A stretch of DNA of 64,000 bases, taken from assembly GCA_013407085.1 (NCBI GenBank), contig JACCGJ010008482.1, forward strand, positions 62,001 through 126,000, given 5' to 3'. Of the stretch, positions 39,001 to 51,947 are shown piece by piece. Made by a program: the position numbers and the translations under genes. Positions within the stretch are counted from its first letter, which is position 1, and the number at the start of each line of letters is the position of its first letter. Below the pieces are notes generated by a model. It was not told the origin of the DNA, made no database searches, and worked only from the letters and a program-made list of their open reading frames with translations. The DNA comes from Atriophallophorus winterbourni (Eukaryota; Platyhelminthes; Trematoda; Plagiorchiida; Microphallidae).

Positions 39001-41989
39001 TGTGCGGTTCCAAGAGACATTGACAATATAAATCGTTCATCGTGGTCTGCTGCAACCACAACATTTTTATTGAAATCTTTCTGAAAAGTTGAACATGACA
39101 ACGTGATTTATTGTCATCATTACCTGTCATGCAGTCTACCCGATCTAGCTATACCTACATGAATTTTCTTTATATAAATACGCCAAAAATTGAACTCCCA
39201 CCATTGGCAAGTAATCAGAATATTCAAAAATCGCCTGGTCATGCGAAACATTTATTTCATGTTAAAAATTTTACGACCCGATTTGTCGTCCCACACATGT
39301 GTGGGCTTCTGGAATAAAAATGTGTATAAAAATTATATCCAATTGTAATCAGCTTCATCTTCTGAGTTCTGATATATTTCCGTGGCACAACTTTTAATCA
39401 CATCACACACATCAATTTCGAAAAAAAATTATGCTTTGATTCTTCGCATAATATGACTATTGTTTATTCACATAGAACAATAATGCGAAATATTTTCCCC
39501 TTGTTCGGTGCATACGATCAATAAATACAATAACAAATTAATGATATTCACTGTTTCGAGCACTAGACATTGATGGCTATATTATTATGCACCTGCTCTA
39601 AAAGGAAACAGATCTCCGAGTAAGCATTAAACTTTGTCATTCCCTAATCGAAAAGGCTTTCCTGAGTATACATACGATATTTGAGTAACATTTTCTTAAG
39701 AATTCAATATAACTCATCAGTATCTGTACTAACATTCAACTGTGATGACGGTAGACATGCCAGTCGAAAGGTAGTGTAACGCGTGGCATACGTATGATGC
39801 CGAACGCAGCGAATTGTCCATGAAAAACGTTCATATACGTCCCTCGAATTATCAATTGAAATGCTAGGAGGAAGACTGATGTATTCTAGTATGCTTATAC
39901 GACGATTGTCATGCAACGACTCTATGCGCTGCAAGTAAATAATCTCAATTTCTCAATTGATATAGAGTGATCAATGCCCATGAATGGTTTTATATGAGAT
40001 ACATAAACAATTGAATTTCCGTAAACGAAGTAAATCCTAGGCATTTGTGTTAATGTTATTAGATGAACTTATAAGTATTCTGCAATGTGGAATTTTCATT
40101 ATGTTTCAGAGAACTTCCAATCCTTGTGATTGCCGTGGGACAGATTGTCACCCTCTGAATTGACTGTTAATTAAGTTATATACGCGCTTTATTCAAGTTC
40201 CTAATCTTTTAATTTCACTGAGCTACAACGGATGATAAATGTAGATGGATTAGCTTTCCATTAATAACACCACACTGTTGTGTTCTAGAAAACCATTTAA
40301 TTGACAGCAACGTGTGAAGGAAACTTGGAACATTTTCGGGTGGAATAGATAAATAGAAAAACATACATGTATCTATAAGCAAGCCATGTTATCAAGACAC
40401 GTTTACAACATTTAGTCAAACGGTGCTATCTGAAATCGTTACAGCGCATAGTAAAATTCGTTTCGTAGCAAACATACCAAATGGCATTTGCGAGCTGAAC
40501 AACATATAACAAAAACAATAAAATGGTGTTCACAAAATTCAAAAATTACTGTATTCACGAGATTTCTGGTCAATATTCACTTACACTCTCCAGAAACCGT
40601 GAACGCCACTGGAAGCATGTTATATATTTAATGTTATAGTGAAAAGAATAGTTTTTAATATCACTTTTCACATGACGTTTGTTGAAAGTGAAACATCCGT
40701 GAATAGCGGTAAACCTCGGTTATTTTGAGCACTTCATTCTCATGTACAACATACAATGATTTACTATTTAAATAATTGGGTTGTTTCGGGGATATATGAG
40801 TAGCAATCAATACTAGATGATATCTCATTTTTTGATTTCCAAATATTTCGAATCATATCTAGTTCTATAACATTTTATCATAACAATCAAAAATAGGTTT
40901 TACTAGTGAACCTTCAATACTCATAATTGTTAATTTCTGCGGGTAGTCGTTTGATTTCCCTCGTCTCATTTTTTTCTCATTAGGCACATATTCTGGTACA
41001 AGATATGGAGTTAGAGCTACATGATTTATTGATTAGTGTAGATTGGGCAAGTAATATATAATAAAAGGCGTTGAGGTATTACAATATTATTCCAATTAAT
41101 GAATCTATCAATATGTGACTCACAATTGTTTTCCTTTGCGTTGTAGAATACTGCAATAGAATGACAATTTTAACTTTCATAAAATGGTTAGGTAAATCTC
41201 TTACAAAAAATAGCAATGATCCCATTGGTAACATTTTTTGATGTGGGTGTTGCTTGTCTGTAAAACCTGCCTTTAGAAATGATGTGCAACTTAATTGCGA
41301 TATTTACTAAGTTTTAAATTGAGGATATTTTGTTAATAAACAAACTATGATATTACTCTCATGTGATATATAATATAGATATCCTTCAACTATTATCCTT
41401 ACTCTATTAGCAATGTCATAAAAAGTTGTGTTTTGCTGGCTTCAAAGAAAAATGTTAACCACGACATTTCTTCCGGACTAAGTGGCTTTAAACTCCTGTC
41501 CGACGCGTCTCGCTCTAAGACCAACATACCCCAAGGACTGCTATGCATCCAAGAGTAATAATTTCATTGTTTCTAGATTCAACAAAAGTTCAATATATGA
41601 AACATATCGTCCTAAAATGCACAGAAAACGCGATTTTAAATCGATGTTTGAATAGATAAGTTTATTATTTACGTACAAATCAAATATGGTTGAGAGCAAT
41701 CAATATATATATATATATATATATATTAATATGCACAATTTTATTAATCAGCACGCTAACTGAGTGAAGTGTGTGGTAAAACAATGATTCAATTGTGGAC
41801 AGATTACATTACAGGGTGTTTAAACCAGAAAGTTGATCTTTTTGCAAAAAGTGTCTATCATAAAAGTTTGATATGACTTGTTATTGCCCAGAGTGAGTTA
41901 GAGGTGCAATACGGAGCGATATTTATAAGTTGACTTTGAAATATACTGCTGTTGGCTTTTAAACGTAGATTACAAAAGTGTATTGCTTT
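39001..41989. other. AT-rich region without recognised genes
   Basis: Only short, unsupported frames are present (for example 39704-39934 minus). A TA microsatellite lies at 41703-41728. No splice-framed exon or repeat family is recognised. Confidence 0.45.
41703..41728. repeat. (TA)n microsatellite
   Basis: About 26 bp of TA dinucleotides. Confidence 0.95.
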
Positions 41990-42671
41990 GGAAGTGCACA
42001 CTGCGAGAGAGAAGTTTCCTCAAGACTTAATTGTATGAAACGCTGTGCGAACATACTATGATTGTGCTTTCGAGAAGGTGCGCATGCTTGATTGATATTA
42101 ACTAATGTAATAGGCATGGTGATTTAAAATAGACCCGAAAAGTTTTCGGGCATACTACACGTCTGATCGTGGAAATTGTTCAGATTGACCAGGTCAATCA
42201 CCTTCGCTAGTTCCATGATCAAACCTATTGACAAACTGGCTGACTTTGTTCTATAATGGCAACATGGCGTTTGTTTAATGACAGAATTTAATAACATACA
42301 GAATCGTAATATTTGGTAAACGATACTTCATAGAATCCTAAACAATTAGCCTGGTCGACTCAAATATGCGGTCAATATTGCTCACCAAAGATAAAGTGTG
42401 TTTTCATTTCTCCTGCATGATACATAGAAAATTATTTTAAAAAAATGTCCAAATAATTTATCAACATGTTTATGAATTTCAGGCTCGCCTTTCCCGTATT
42501 TGTGCTGTTTCTATAACGCTCCAGTATTTTTCCAATGCAAATTATGGGGTTCACTTAATTTATAACCCATAAAATTGTTATTCGATAGCAGAACTAATAT
42601 TTAGTTTCATCACCGAACTAGTTCATAATTTAATTCAGAAAAAAGGAAATTGTTTCACGCTTACACACCAA
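41990..42671. repeat. AT-rich duplicated unit, copy 1
   Basis: Matches about 43800-44440: AAACGCTGTG, GTGCGCATGCTTGATTGAT, ATTAACTAATGTAATAG, CAACCACCTTCGCTAG and GGCAACATGGCGTTT. Its right part (GAAAATAATAAATCAAC) resumes at 43617 after the insertions. Confidence 0.8.
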
Positions 42672-42815
42672 ACTTGATGAGTTTATGACGAGCCATGCGG
42701 TGTGTGACTGTCCCTATTAATTTTTGATATATTTTATATATATTTTTATATATTCCATATACCTTGTCATCCTATGGTTATTGTTAAGCTTACTGCTTTT
42801 TCTGAGTTCTGAGTG
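42672..42815 (+). mobile_element. CR1-like 3' end, strongly truncated
   Basis: ACTTGATGAGTTTATGACG to TTCTGAGTTCTGAGT is nearly identical to 54030-54195, the last 150 bases of the CR1-like element. TTCACGCTTACACACCAA before it and TTCACGCTAACACACCAA at 42872 suggest an imperfect duplication around the insertion. Confidence 0.8.
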
Positions 42816-42923
42816 GTTCGCTAGATATGCCGATCTAGATCATCATTTAGTTCAGAACAAAGAAAATTGTTTCACGCTAACACACCAAGGTGGTTCGCTG
42901 GATATGCATCGCTTTCATATTGC

Positions 42924-42936
42924 AGCACGTTTTATT
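42924..42936. repeat. Target-site duplication, left copy
   Basis: AGCACGTTTTATT, identical to 43617-43629. Confidence 0.85.
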
Positions 42937-43616
42937 TTTTTTGTGTGTGGCTGGCTCCACAGGTGGATTAGCCGGCTTCATTGATGTCTCGGATCGCACC
43001 AGCCCACGCACGTCGATCGGAGGCGAGATCGTTGCAGATCGTGATCCAGTCTCGTTGCCACCTGCGAACTCCGTAGACGGTACGCAGACCCATTGAGACA
43101 TCATCATGAAGTTTCTTGGGGGTAGTGTACAAGTGATGTCCCCAGCACCACTCGGTGTTTGTTCGAGTACACTTCTCTAGCATTTGCACAGCCAAGTGCA
43201 ACCTACAAGGCAGCAGGGAGTTGGCAGATAAACGCGCTGTGCGCTAGTTATCTACCTACGGGACTTCTCTCCGGATTTTCCTCGGGGTTTTCTCCCGAAG
43301 CCTTTCCCGCAATCGGGTGACCCACAAGGCAGTGGGGGTTTGGGGTCAGGGTTTTCCATCCCCTAGATGGATTGCCAGTATCTGACGAGCTCCATCAGCC
43401 CGGAGCAAACTGGTTTTCAGGCGCCAGTCACCCGCCTTCGCCCATTCTCCTGTCAGTAAGAGCAGTTCCGCCGGGCTTGTGAAAGCCACTCGTGCAGGCC
43501 AGGAGTTGGACTTGGTTGTCAGAGTCTATTTGAGACGCACGCCACGTGGGAGCATTTTATAGATAGTAGGTGGCTAATTTCTACTACCACCCCCGGCTGT
43601 GACAACCTTTGACACC
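42937..43616 (-). mobile_element. Complete deleted RTE derivative (680 bp)
   Basis: Minus-oriented. The body carries the shared GTCCCCAGCACCACTCGG block, and its 5' part resembles the 5' end of the RTE at 45.4 kb. Its 3' part (43090-42965) still encodes VYGVRRWQRDWITICNDLAS and DRRAWAGAIRDINEAG, an RTE ORF2 C-terminus, followed by an A-rich tail. No EN or RT is present, so it must have been moved in trans. It is flanked by 13-bp target duplications. Confidence 0.85.
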
Positions 43617-43629
43617 AGCACGTTTTATT
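43617..43629. repeat. Target-site duplication, right copy
   Basis: AGCACGTTTTATT, identical to 42924-42936. Confidence 0.85.
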
Positions 43630-43789
43630 GAAAATAATAAATCAACATTAATACATTTTAAATTTGATCGAAAAAAATGTATACGGAAGTTTATTGGTTC
43701 ATGCTGCTGTAATCAATATAGATATCCGTTTATGCACACAATCAGGATTTGTGAATTAATTAAATATATCCAAGGTGAGAGTGTTGCCA

Positions 43790-44515
43790 TTCGCAGTGCA
43801 CACTGTGAGGAAGATGGTTCATCGATATATAATTGAGTAAAACGCTGTGTGATCATGATATGATTGTGCTTTTAAAGAGGTGCGCATGCTTGATTGATAT
43901 TAACTAATGTAATAGACATGGTGATTTAAATTAGACCAGAAAATTTTTTTGAGCATACTTCGTGGAAATCGTTCAAATTGACTGGTTCAACCACCTTCGC
44001 TAGTTCCATGATCAAACCTGTGATCAAATGGGTTGGCTTTGTACTATAATGGCAACATGGCGTTTTAATGACAAAATTTAATCGCATACAAAATCAGTTT
44101 TGGGTAAATTGTACTTTATTGAACCGTAATCAATTAGCGAGAACGGCTGAAATATGTGGTGAATATTGCTCACCATCAACGTAAGTATCTGCATGAGAAA
44201 CAGAATATTATTAAGCTGATTTCTTTAAATAATTAACCACGATCTTTCTGAATTTCGAGCTCTCTCTTATAATAATTTTGCTGTTCCGTTTTTATACCAT
44301 ATAGATCTTTCCAGATATTGACCAATGCAAATAACGTGGTTATCTCAATTTATATCCCAGAAAATTATAATTGGAAATCAAAATTAAAATTTAGTTCCAG
44401 TATCGATTTAGCTCATTATTCACTTCATTCAAAAGCAAAATTGTTCCAAGATCATATTGCAACACGTTTTATTGAAAATAATAAATCAACATTAATAAAT
44501 TCATTTTAAATTGGA
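43790..44515. repeat. AT-rich duplicated unit, copy 2
   Basis: The uninterrupted counterpart of 41990-42936 plus 43617-43700. It includes CATATTGCAACACGTTTTATT, the empty site corresponding to the RTE-derivative insertion. Confidence 0.78.
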
Positions 44516-45379
44516 TCATTAAAATGTGTACGGATATTATAGGTTCACGTTACGTTAACCAATATAGATATCCGTTCATACAAACTACATATTGAAAATA
44601 AATAGGCAGGATTTTTACTTCTCGTACACACAATCAGGATTTGTGAATTACGTCCATCGCTTTCCACGAGATTATGTATGATATACAGAACCCCAACCTC
44701 AGGCACAGTACACAAACGGAAGCGCCTAAAAGTCTATCAACGTTAAAAATCGCAAGAATACAATTATTCGTTTTCGGTAAAATAGCATGGAAACGGTTCA
44801 AGTGAGGCACACCTCGGAAATATGAGTCGATGCACACTGTGTTGCCCGTCGTCAACCGAGCCAAACTTCGTGTGAACTCGCATTGCTACGGTTGGCATGT
44901 AATCGATAAAAAATTAGATCAAAGTAGCAAACGGCTGAGATGCATCATGGCCGAAGTTGTTTTAGCTGGATTTGCATCTGTGTACAAAACGCTTGAACCA
45001 TTGGATTTCTCTCGTGTTGTGAAACGCCAATTTGAACATGATTGGCGTTAGAAAAGTTTATTTATATATTGATTCGGACGGAATCCGTAAAATCTAAACG
45101 GCAAGGTGACGTTTTGTTAAACTCGTATTTCGCTTGAGATTGCTTATTATTTTTGACGTTGCTCAAAATAGCTAACGAACTCACAATATTTATGTGGATC
45201 TATGAGAATAGAATAAAATATGTGAATTAAACGTATTTAATTTCCTTTTCCTTTTTCAGTTTTATAATTGTTAACAAATTAAACAAACTATATAATGTTT
45301 GCAAACAGAAGCAACTCTCAAACATCGCAAATTCTCGAATAATTTTATCTGCACAAGGACCACTAAAATATGCTGATGT
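44516..45379. other. No gene recognised
   Basis: A 73-codon plus-strand frame at 44830-45051 lacks a motif or convincing splice site. The rest is AT-rich. Confidence 0.4.
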
Positions 45380-45788
45380 CGTGCCTTGAAGGGCAGTCCA
45401 TCTGAGGAAAGGAAAACCCTGATTCCAAACCTCCGCTGCCTTGCCGCATACCCGATTGCGACAAAGGCTCCGGGAGTAAACCTTGAGGAATAATTCCCGC
45501 TGCCTTGCGGGAAGACTATTGAGTCAAAGGCTCCGGGTGGGGTACCCTAAGCTAAGCCCCTACTTCGGCCCTGGCAACCGGGTAGTATGTCGCCTACAAC
45601 AAAAATTATGGAATCTACTTCAACCAAAACTTGCTGTCAAAATTACCTTCACTACATTACATCACATGACGATCCTTATATCCCACGCCCCTCATTATTC
45701 ACAAGCAATGAATCTCGTCAAGATGCTCCTTCAAGCTCGCCAAACACAGAACAGCCATGCAAGAATGCGGACTTCTTGAAACCCCGTA

Positions 45789-46600
45789 TGCCCATCAAGC
45801 TAGCTGCATTCAACGTCCGGACCTTGTGACAAGCAGGACAACAGGCTGGATTAGCTCGTAAACTAGAAACGATGAGAGCAGACATCTGCTGTCCATCAGA
45901 AACGCGCTTACACGAATCTAGTAATGTGATAAACCTATACTCACCGAATAATACCGGCGTCAAGTTCCGTTTGCGTGTATCTGGTGATGAAGAGGCCCAG
46001 GCAGGGGGACTTGCAGTAGTTGGTATTGCCCTGCGCTCACTTGCCAAGGCAGCCTTGATTGACTGGTTACATGTCAATAGCCGTTTGTGCGCCGTCCGAA
46101 TTCGTAGCTAATGCGAAATCAGTCAACACAGGCAGAACACTCGTGCAATTTTCGTCATCGCAGCCTACGCCCCTACCGACTGTAGTGCTAATTTAGCGAA
46201 AGACGAATTCTACCGAAGTCTAGACGAACTACTGCGTAAAGCACGAAAGTCGGATATTGTCATCCTGGCTGGCGATCTTAATGCCCGAGTTGGCTGCCTC
46301 TTACAAAGTGAACGACACCTCGGTGGTCTGTATGGTCTCGGTTGCGTCCGATCGGACAACGAAGAACGGCTGTTGTGTCTATGTGTTGAGCACCGCCTAT
46401 TTCTCAGCAGCGTCGACTTCCGACATTCCAAACAACGGTCAGCAACATGGAGATCCCCCTCGACAGGCCTCTGGACAAAATTGATCACATTGCGATCTGT
46501 TATCGATGGCGTTCCAGTGTGCAAGACTGCAGATCATATTGGTCAACCTGCCTATCATCAGACCACGCGTTAATCTGTGCAAGCCTAAGTATGCGTTTCA
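45789..46600 (+). pseudogene. RTE element: endonuclease part
   Basis: MPIKLAAFNVRTL starts the domain and is followed at once by a TGA at 45827-45829. Then come ADICCPSETRLHES, the YSPNNTGVKFRLRVSGDEEA-like stretch, a stop near 46109, FVIAAYAPTD, DIVILAGDLNARVG (the catalytic GDLNA block) and, in another frame, PVCKTADHIGQPAYHQTTR, where the usual SSDH-like end is shifted. At least two stops and two shifts are present. Confidence 0.82.
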
Positions 46601-46989
46601 GCCGATCGCGTAAGAAAAATATCACGAGGATGGATACGCTTAAACTATCAGATAGATCAGTTGCAGAGAACTATTGAATAACCCTATCTAATGCACTCGG
46701 AACCCATCCCGATAATATTGAGAAGCATTGGGCTCAATTACAAAGCGCAATGTTTCAAACTGGCCTGAAAAGCTGTGGAAAATCCAAGCAAACATTTTTC
46801 AACTGGATATCTGCTGCTACAGACATATTAATTGACCAACAGCGTTCCTTACCTCTGGGGAAAAGATATGATGAAGACCGCAGCCAAATTCGTCGCTAGC
46901 TGAAGACCAGTCTCAAAACGGACCGAGAATCAGGGTGGGAAGACCGGGCAGGTGAAAAAGAAGCAGCCTAAGCAGTTGGCAACAACAAC

Positions 46990-48250
46990 AAATTGGTCCA
47001 GCTTATACGCTCCACGGGACCCCGAATGCCAAGCTTGAGCAAACTCATCACGGAAGCCGATGAGTCGTTGATTACCAACAGAGAAATGCGAATCGACCGC
47101 TGGAGAGAACATTTCACTGGCCAATTCAATCAACCGCGACCACTTTTTGTTGCTCAGCCAACTCGATCCACCACTCAGTGGCCGGCCACACAGGGACCAC
47201 CTACAGAGGCAAAAATTCGCTCAAACATAATGAAGCTTAGACAACGAAAGGCATCAGGTTTAGACGAGCTACCAGCTGAACTATTCGTTGAAGGTGTCGA
47301 AGTTTTGTGCAGTGAGCTGTCAGTGCTCTTCGGAAAGATCTGAAACGAGGAAACTATACCCAGCTCGTGGAGACCGTCAGCCATCGTCCCAGTATTCAAG
47401 AAAGGGTCGCGAAAAGAGTGCGGTAATCACAGGGGTATCAGTCTCATACCAGTGGTTTCTAAACTGTTTGCATCAATCATCCTGACCAGGCTTAACTGCT
47501 ACCCAGTAGCAGAGTATCGAGAAGAACAGGCTAAATTCAGTGGAGGACGCGGGTGTGTGGACCAAATCTTCACGCTCCGCCAAATTTTGGAGCAACGTTA
47601 CCTATACGCACTTCCAACAATTATCGCCTTTCTTGACAGATCCGCTCTTTGGGAATGTCTCATTCGCCACGGTGTCCCACAGGAATATGTAATCCTGCTA
47701 AAGAAGCTGTACTGCCACACCTCCGGCAGAGTCAAAGCCTATGGTGATTTATGCAAACAGTTTAATATTTCTAGTGGGGTTCGTCAAGGATGTCTGATCT
47801 CCCCATTCCGATTCAACTTCGCGATTGACGATGTCATGCATGCAGCAACAGCCTAGCTACCGAATTGTGGGATCAACCTGCTCCTCGGTCGACGAGTTAT
47901 GGATCTGGACTATACTGACGAAATTGCTCTCCTCGAAGAGGATGCTTGTGCCACACAAAGCGCTTTGGATCTACTCATTGATCAGTTGTCGATGTATGGA
48001 TTACATTTCTACCCGTTAAAATGCAAAGTGTTCCTACAGGAATGGACAGACCCAACACTTGATTTGACGATCAAAGACCATAAACAGGAATTGACTGACA
48101 GATTCACCTACCTAGGGAGCTGCATCACCACTGGGGGATATATCGAAGCTGAAATCACAGCACGGATTGCGAGAGCACAACATGCTTTTGCTGGGGTACG
48201 GCATCTGTGGCGCCGACGCGATGTTGGATTACGCTTGAAGGGTAGAGCTT
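46990..48250 (+). pseudogene. RTE element: reverse transcriptase part
   Basis: Blocks KLRQRKASGLDELPAELF, PSAIVPVFKKGSRKE, NHRGISLIPVVSKLFASIIL, QAKFSGGRGCVDQIFTLRQI and FNISSGVRQGCLISPFRFNF are in order. Two catalytic lesions are visible. The segment after TIIAFLD jumps directly to RSALWECLIR, removing the first catalytic block, and the active-site block at 47911-47922 reads YTDE instead of the usual YADD. The enzyme is dead. Confidence 0.88.
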
Positions 48251-48259
48251 AGCAGGCCA

Positions 48260-48760
48260 CCGTAGGAGCAGTTCTACTGTATGGCTGCGAGACGTGGACG
48301 CTGCGACAAGCCGATAGTCAACGATTATTGACGTTTGATCATCGCTGCCTGCGGAGTATTGCTCGTTTAAGCTGGCAACAGGAAGTCAAAAATGATGACG
48401 TCAGGAAGGCAGTCCTCGGCGATCGCTCTGTGCCACTCTCCGATCATATATCCATGTGCAAGCTGAATTGGCTGGGGCATGTTCTCGGTATGGATGAGCG
48501 GCGCCTTCCTCGCGTAGCTCTTTTTGCTCTCGCTGGACCTGATTGGAAAAGTCGCCGTGGCAGACAAAGGAATAACTGGCGGAAGACCATCAAGCGTCTA
48601 ACAGCCCCACTAGCAATCTTGGGAACATCGCGTTGACCTGGGTTGGGTCCGAAGAACCGTGAAAATATGTGGCTGATAACACTCAGTGTGATGGCAAATG
48701 AAAGGAACCAGTGGCGAGAATCCTGCCGTGCTTGTGTCCTGTTTATCATTGACCCTCCCT
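48260..48760 (+). pseudogene. RTE element: C-terminal part
   Basis: LLYGCETWTLRQADSQRLL, FDHRCLRSIARLSWQQE, KLNWLGHVLGMDERRLPRVA and PDWKSRRGRQRNNW, a TGA at 48634-48636, then LITLSVMANERNQWRESC. The same tail is seen in the minus-strand fragment at 28.3-28.7 kb. Confidence 0.83.
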
Positions 48761-48945
48761 TATTCCAAAAAAAATTTTCAAAAACCGCATGTGTAAACAT
48801 ACAGGCTATAAAAATCCCCCTTTTTCCTTTTTTTTCATTTTTTTCATCGTGTACATTCTTCATGGTATACTTGTGTGCACATCGTCTGTTAAGACTTGTG
48901 TGATAATAATATCAATAATAATTTATAATAAGTAAATTATTATAT

Positions 48946-49689
48946 TGACTATAATTTTAAAGATTGTGTTTTTGACTTACGAAAGTCTCGATCATTAGCT
49001 ATAAAAATTGGGAAATTTCGATCAGCAGTCCAACATATACTAACATTTAATGCTGCATTTTTGAGGAAACTACAGTTTTAAATATCGAATTCGCAATTCT
49101 TGCATATTAGTAGGTGAAGAACTGTTTCAAATATTTTACCTCTCCCAAAAAAGCCTTATGTACCACAGCTTTTCGAAAGTATATATTCATTGATGGGATC
49201 TGTTTCTGAACCCAGAATGAAAGCATCAAGGTGGATATGCGCGCAATAAAAGACAATTATCAGTTGTACGTTCATTGTCCACTTGCAAAGAAATCATCAT
49301 GTGACTCTGTATTTGACACGGTGGTTTTTATAAGAAGCTGATTAAATTTGGTGGATAATTTAACATTTGTGTAACTCATTCCCGCTGTGTCAAGCGAAAT
49401 GATTCTAAAATTGCTGTCAATACGGTTCTTTTTTAAAGCGAATTCAAATCGGTCATATCTCGTTTTACAATGAAACGTTTGGCCTAAATATTTTTTGGAT
49501 TACATCTTTTCAGAAAACACTACATTAACCAGACATTTTCTGAATCGAATTTACGAAGAGAAGAGCAACTAGCTTTATGATAATTTTTTATTGCCGGTCA
49601 AATTTCAGATTTCGAAATAACTTCAAATTCGTGTTCCAGTCACATCAAACTTTGTCATGGTAATTGAATAAATTTCTGTCTGCAACCAT
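48946..49689. other. AT-rich, no gene recognised
   Basis: No supported ORF, repeat or RNA gene. Confidence 0.4.
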
Positions 49690-49908
49690 TTTACAGCCGT
49701 GATTTTGTAATACTCATTCCTCGGAAACTGACCTGCTGTGCGGACGCATATATTTGTGCGCTCATACTTTTGGATTTATTTCCTCACATTTTTGCCTGAA
49801 CTTGACGGTTCATATATCATTGAACTCGCCTCAATTTGCTCTTTCGGAATATACCCCCGCTAAGTGCACCGCTAAGTGCACTGACTCATCACTCGTTGAA
49901 TTGTAACA

Positions 49909-51271
49909 ATGACGCGAAGGATGACCTCGATGACTCAGATAGAGAGGGCAGCACGTGATGTGTGTCAAATTTGTAACAAAGGGGTAAGCGCCAAATCCAA
50001 CGTTGTTAAATGTTTTGGATGTTTGAGTAAAATACATACTAAATGTGATAAAGCCCTAACGAAAGAAGTGATATGTTTTATTAACAACGTTGATTTACCT
50101 GGTGTTTGCTACGTATGCTGTACATGTCGAAGTAAACAGCCTATCGATACGACTACAAATCCACCCCACGAGGCAAAGCTTGAATCTCGAATAGAGATTT
50201 TGGAAAATTGCTATCGAAAACTTGAGGAAACGTTTAAACCGCTTTTGTTAGATACACTTGCCAACGCAATTCGACCCGAAATAAACGTTGCTCAAGACGA
50301 GAAGGAAAAGGAAATCACACCAATAACTGCTCTCTTAACTGAATGTGCTGATAGCTCATCTGAAAGTAATAAAGATGGACCTACTGAAACCTGTTTACCT
50401 AGGTCCTCATCTGGTAAAATTGTGAACACTTTGTCCAGGACTCCCCGTCGTCTAGTTGCTAGATCCGAGCCTCCCAAAAAAAGCAATGTTACCGCTCATT
50501 CTACTACGACAGATATCGCTCTCAGTGTAATCTGCACAAATATCCCGGAATCGACAGATTGACTTTTCTCAGCAAGTAAAGCACATGAGCTCAATGAATG
50601 GACTAAGCTCTGTACACACATGGGCTTGAAAGCTTTGGTACCTACATCAATGACGCGCTTAACCCGGGATAAAGACTCCCCTCACATAGACCGGCCGCGC
50701 CTATTAAGGGTGACATTGCGAAATAAATCTGAAATGGAAGAAGACATACTCAATGCGTATCTACTCGGTGCTTGTCCCGGTTTGACCTGCCGAGTACAAG
50801 CCGACATACCTTGGTGGGAAAGGAAAGGTCAATCCACTCGTCGAGACCACTCTACTTCACGCAGTTTAATATTCCTCGGTGTCCCGAAAAGGTTGATGTA
50901 GTATCAGCATCGGAATCAAAGCAACATGATTTGAAGCAATGGTTATACATTGCCGATGCTATTGGATCTCGTGATTCCATTGTCGTAGATAATTTTAGAA
51001 TACCCAGATCCTCCAACTACAAAGCAATGGGCCCAGTCCTCTGAAAATCACTTTTCTAACGACTGAAATGGCTATCGCTATGAACACCGACTGGAAATCT
51101 GACCGCTCAAAGTTTCCACCATACGTGAGACTATGTGTCCCCAAGCGTGTTCCCTCACTGAAACCCAGAGAACCATCGCAACCACAGCCTGATTGCAATC
51201 TTGTTATTGACAGTTCAAATGTTACCCCAAAAAACGAAAGGGGTCCGGCTCATCGCGAGTCGGACCAATAG
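49909..51271 (+). pseudogene. CR1-like ORF1 (PHD-type zinc finger protein), interrupted
   Basis: The first 217 codons (49909-50562) begin MTRRMTSMTQIERAARDVC and contain a PHD-like cluster, with CQICNK, CFGC, HTKC and CYVCCTC in order (about residues 18-70). A coiled-coil-like segment follows (ESRIEILENCYRKLEETFK). A TGA at 50560-50562 and later shifts break the frame. The rest (RLTRDKDSPHIDRPRLLRVT, LKQWLYIADAIGSRDSIVVD, KSDRSKFPPYVRLCVPKRVP) continues to 51271. CR1-like ORF1 proteins bind RNA and, with ORF2, form the retrotransposition particle. Confidence 0.75.
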
Positions 51272-51291
51272 CTACAGTACACGATTCGACA

Positions 51292-51900
51292 TTGTGTGAG
51301 ACAAATACGATCAGGTGCATATATACAAATGCTCAGTGTTTAACTAACAAATTAGCTGAACTATGTGAGCTTTGTGATAGACTTTCACCCGATTTGGTTG
51401 CAGTTACAGAGACTTGGTTCCAGCCATGCATGAATGATGCTGAGCTTTTGATTCCGAAAATGTCACTACTTCGTCGCGATCGTGATCGAAGATCCGGTGG
51501 TGGAGTTGCAGTCTACTATCACGAACGTTTAGCGCAGTGTAACGTCATCGATCATCCTGACCTCAGCCTTCATGATACGATGTGGTGTTCAGTAAAACTA
51601 GTCAATGGAGATGAATGTACGATCGGCATCATTTACCGCTCGCCATCATCCGAAAGCTCATACAATGATAAGCTTATCGAATCATTGCAACACATCACAA
51701 GATGCCAGACTATGCAATTGCTAATCATTGGCGATTTTAATCTCCCGCATCTGTTTTCGAGAGGTGAGCACTCCCTGCATTCGTTTGAACATAAATTCAA
51801 CGAGGTTATAGAATTTGCTTCACTGCACAATCACGTTAACCAGCCAACTCGCTGGCAGGGTCTTGACCAACCTTCAACCCTTCCTTGTCTTAACGCCTGA
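51292..51900 (+). pseudogene. CR1-like ORF2: endonuclease part
   Basis: 202 codons. IRCIYTNAQCLTNKLAEL, DLVAVTETWFQPCMNDAELL (catalytic TETW), SGGGVAVYYHERLAQCNVID and LLIIGDFNLPHL (catalytic GDFN) follow the APE-type endonuclease order. A frame break near 51890, after HVNQPTRWQGL, shortens the domain before its terminal SDH block. Confidence 0.85.
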
Positions 51901-51947
51901 GGCAACCGCTGTAGAGGGTATACAATACCTGGCACCACTGGGGAAGA

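Larger units (their letters stand above)
45380..48945 (+). mobile_element. RTE-like non-LTR element (type 1), broken
   Basis: The 5' region (45380-45780) shares blocks with the deleted derivatives: CTCCGCTGCCTTGCCGC and CAAAGGCTCCGGG, present twice. ORF remnants with endonuclease, RT and C-terminal domains follow. It ends in TGATAATAATATC-type repeats near 48900-48945. Stops and shifts in every domain make it non-autonomous. Confidence 0.85.

Noticed and set aside
44830..45051. 73-codon ORF as an exon
   Set aside because: The hydrophilic sequence looks plausible, but no good acceptor precedes it and no neighbouring exon is seen.
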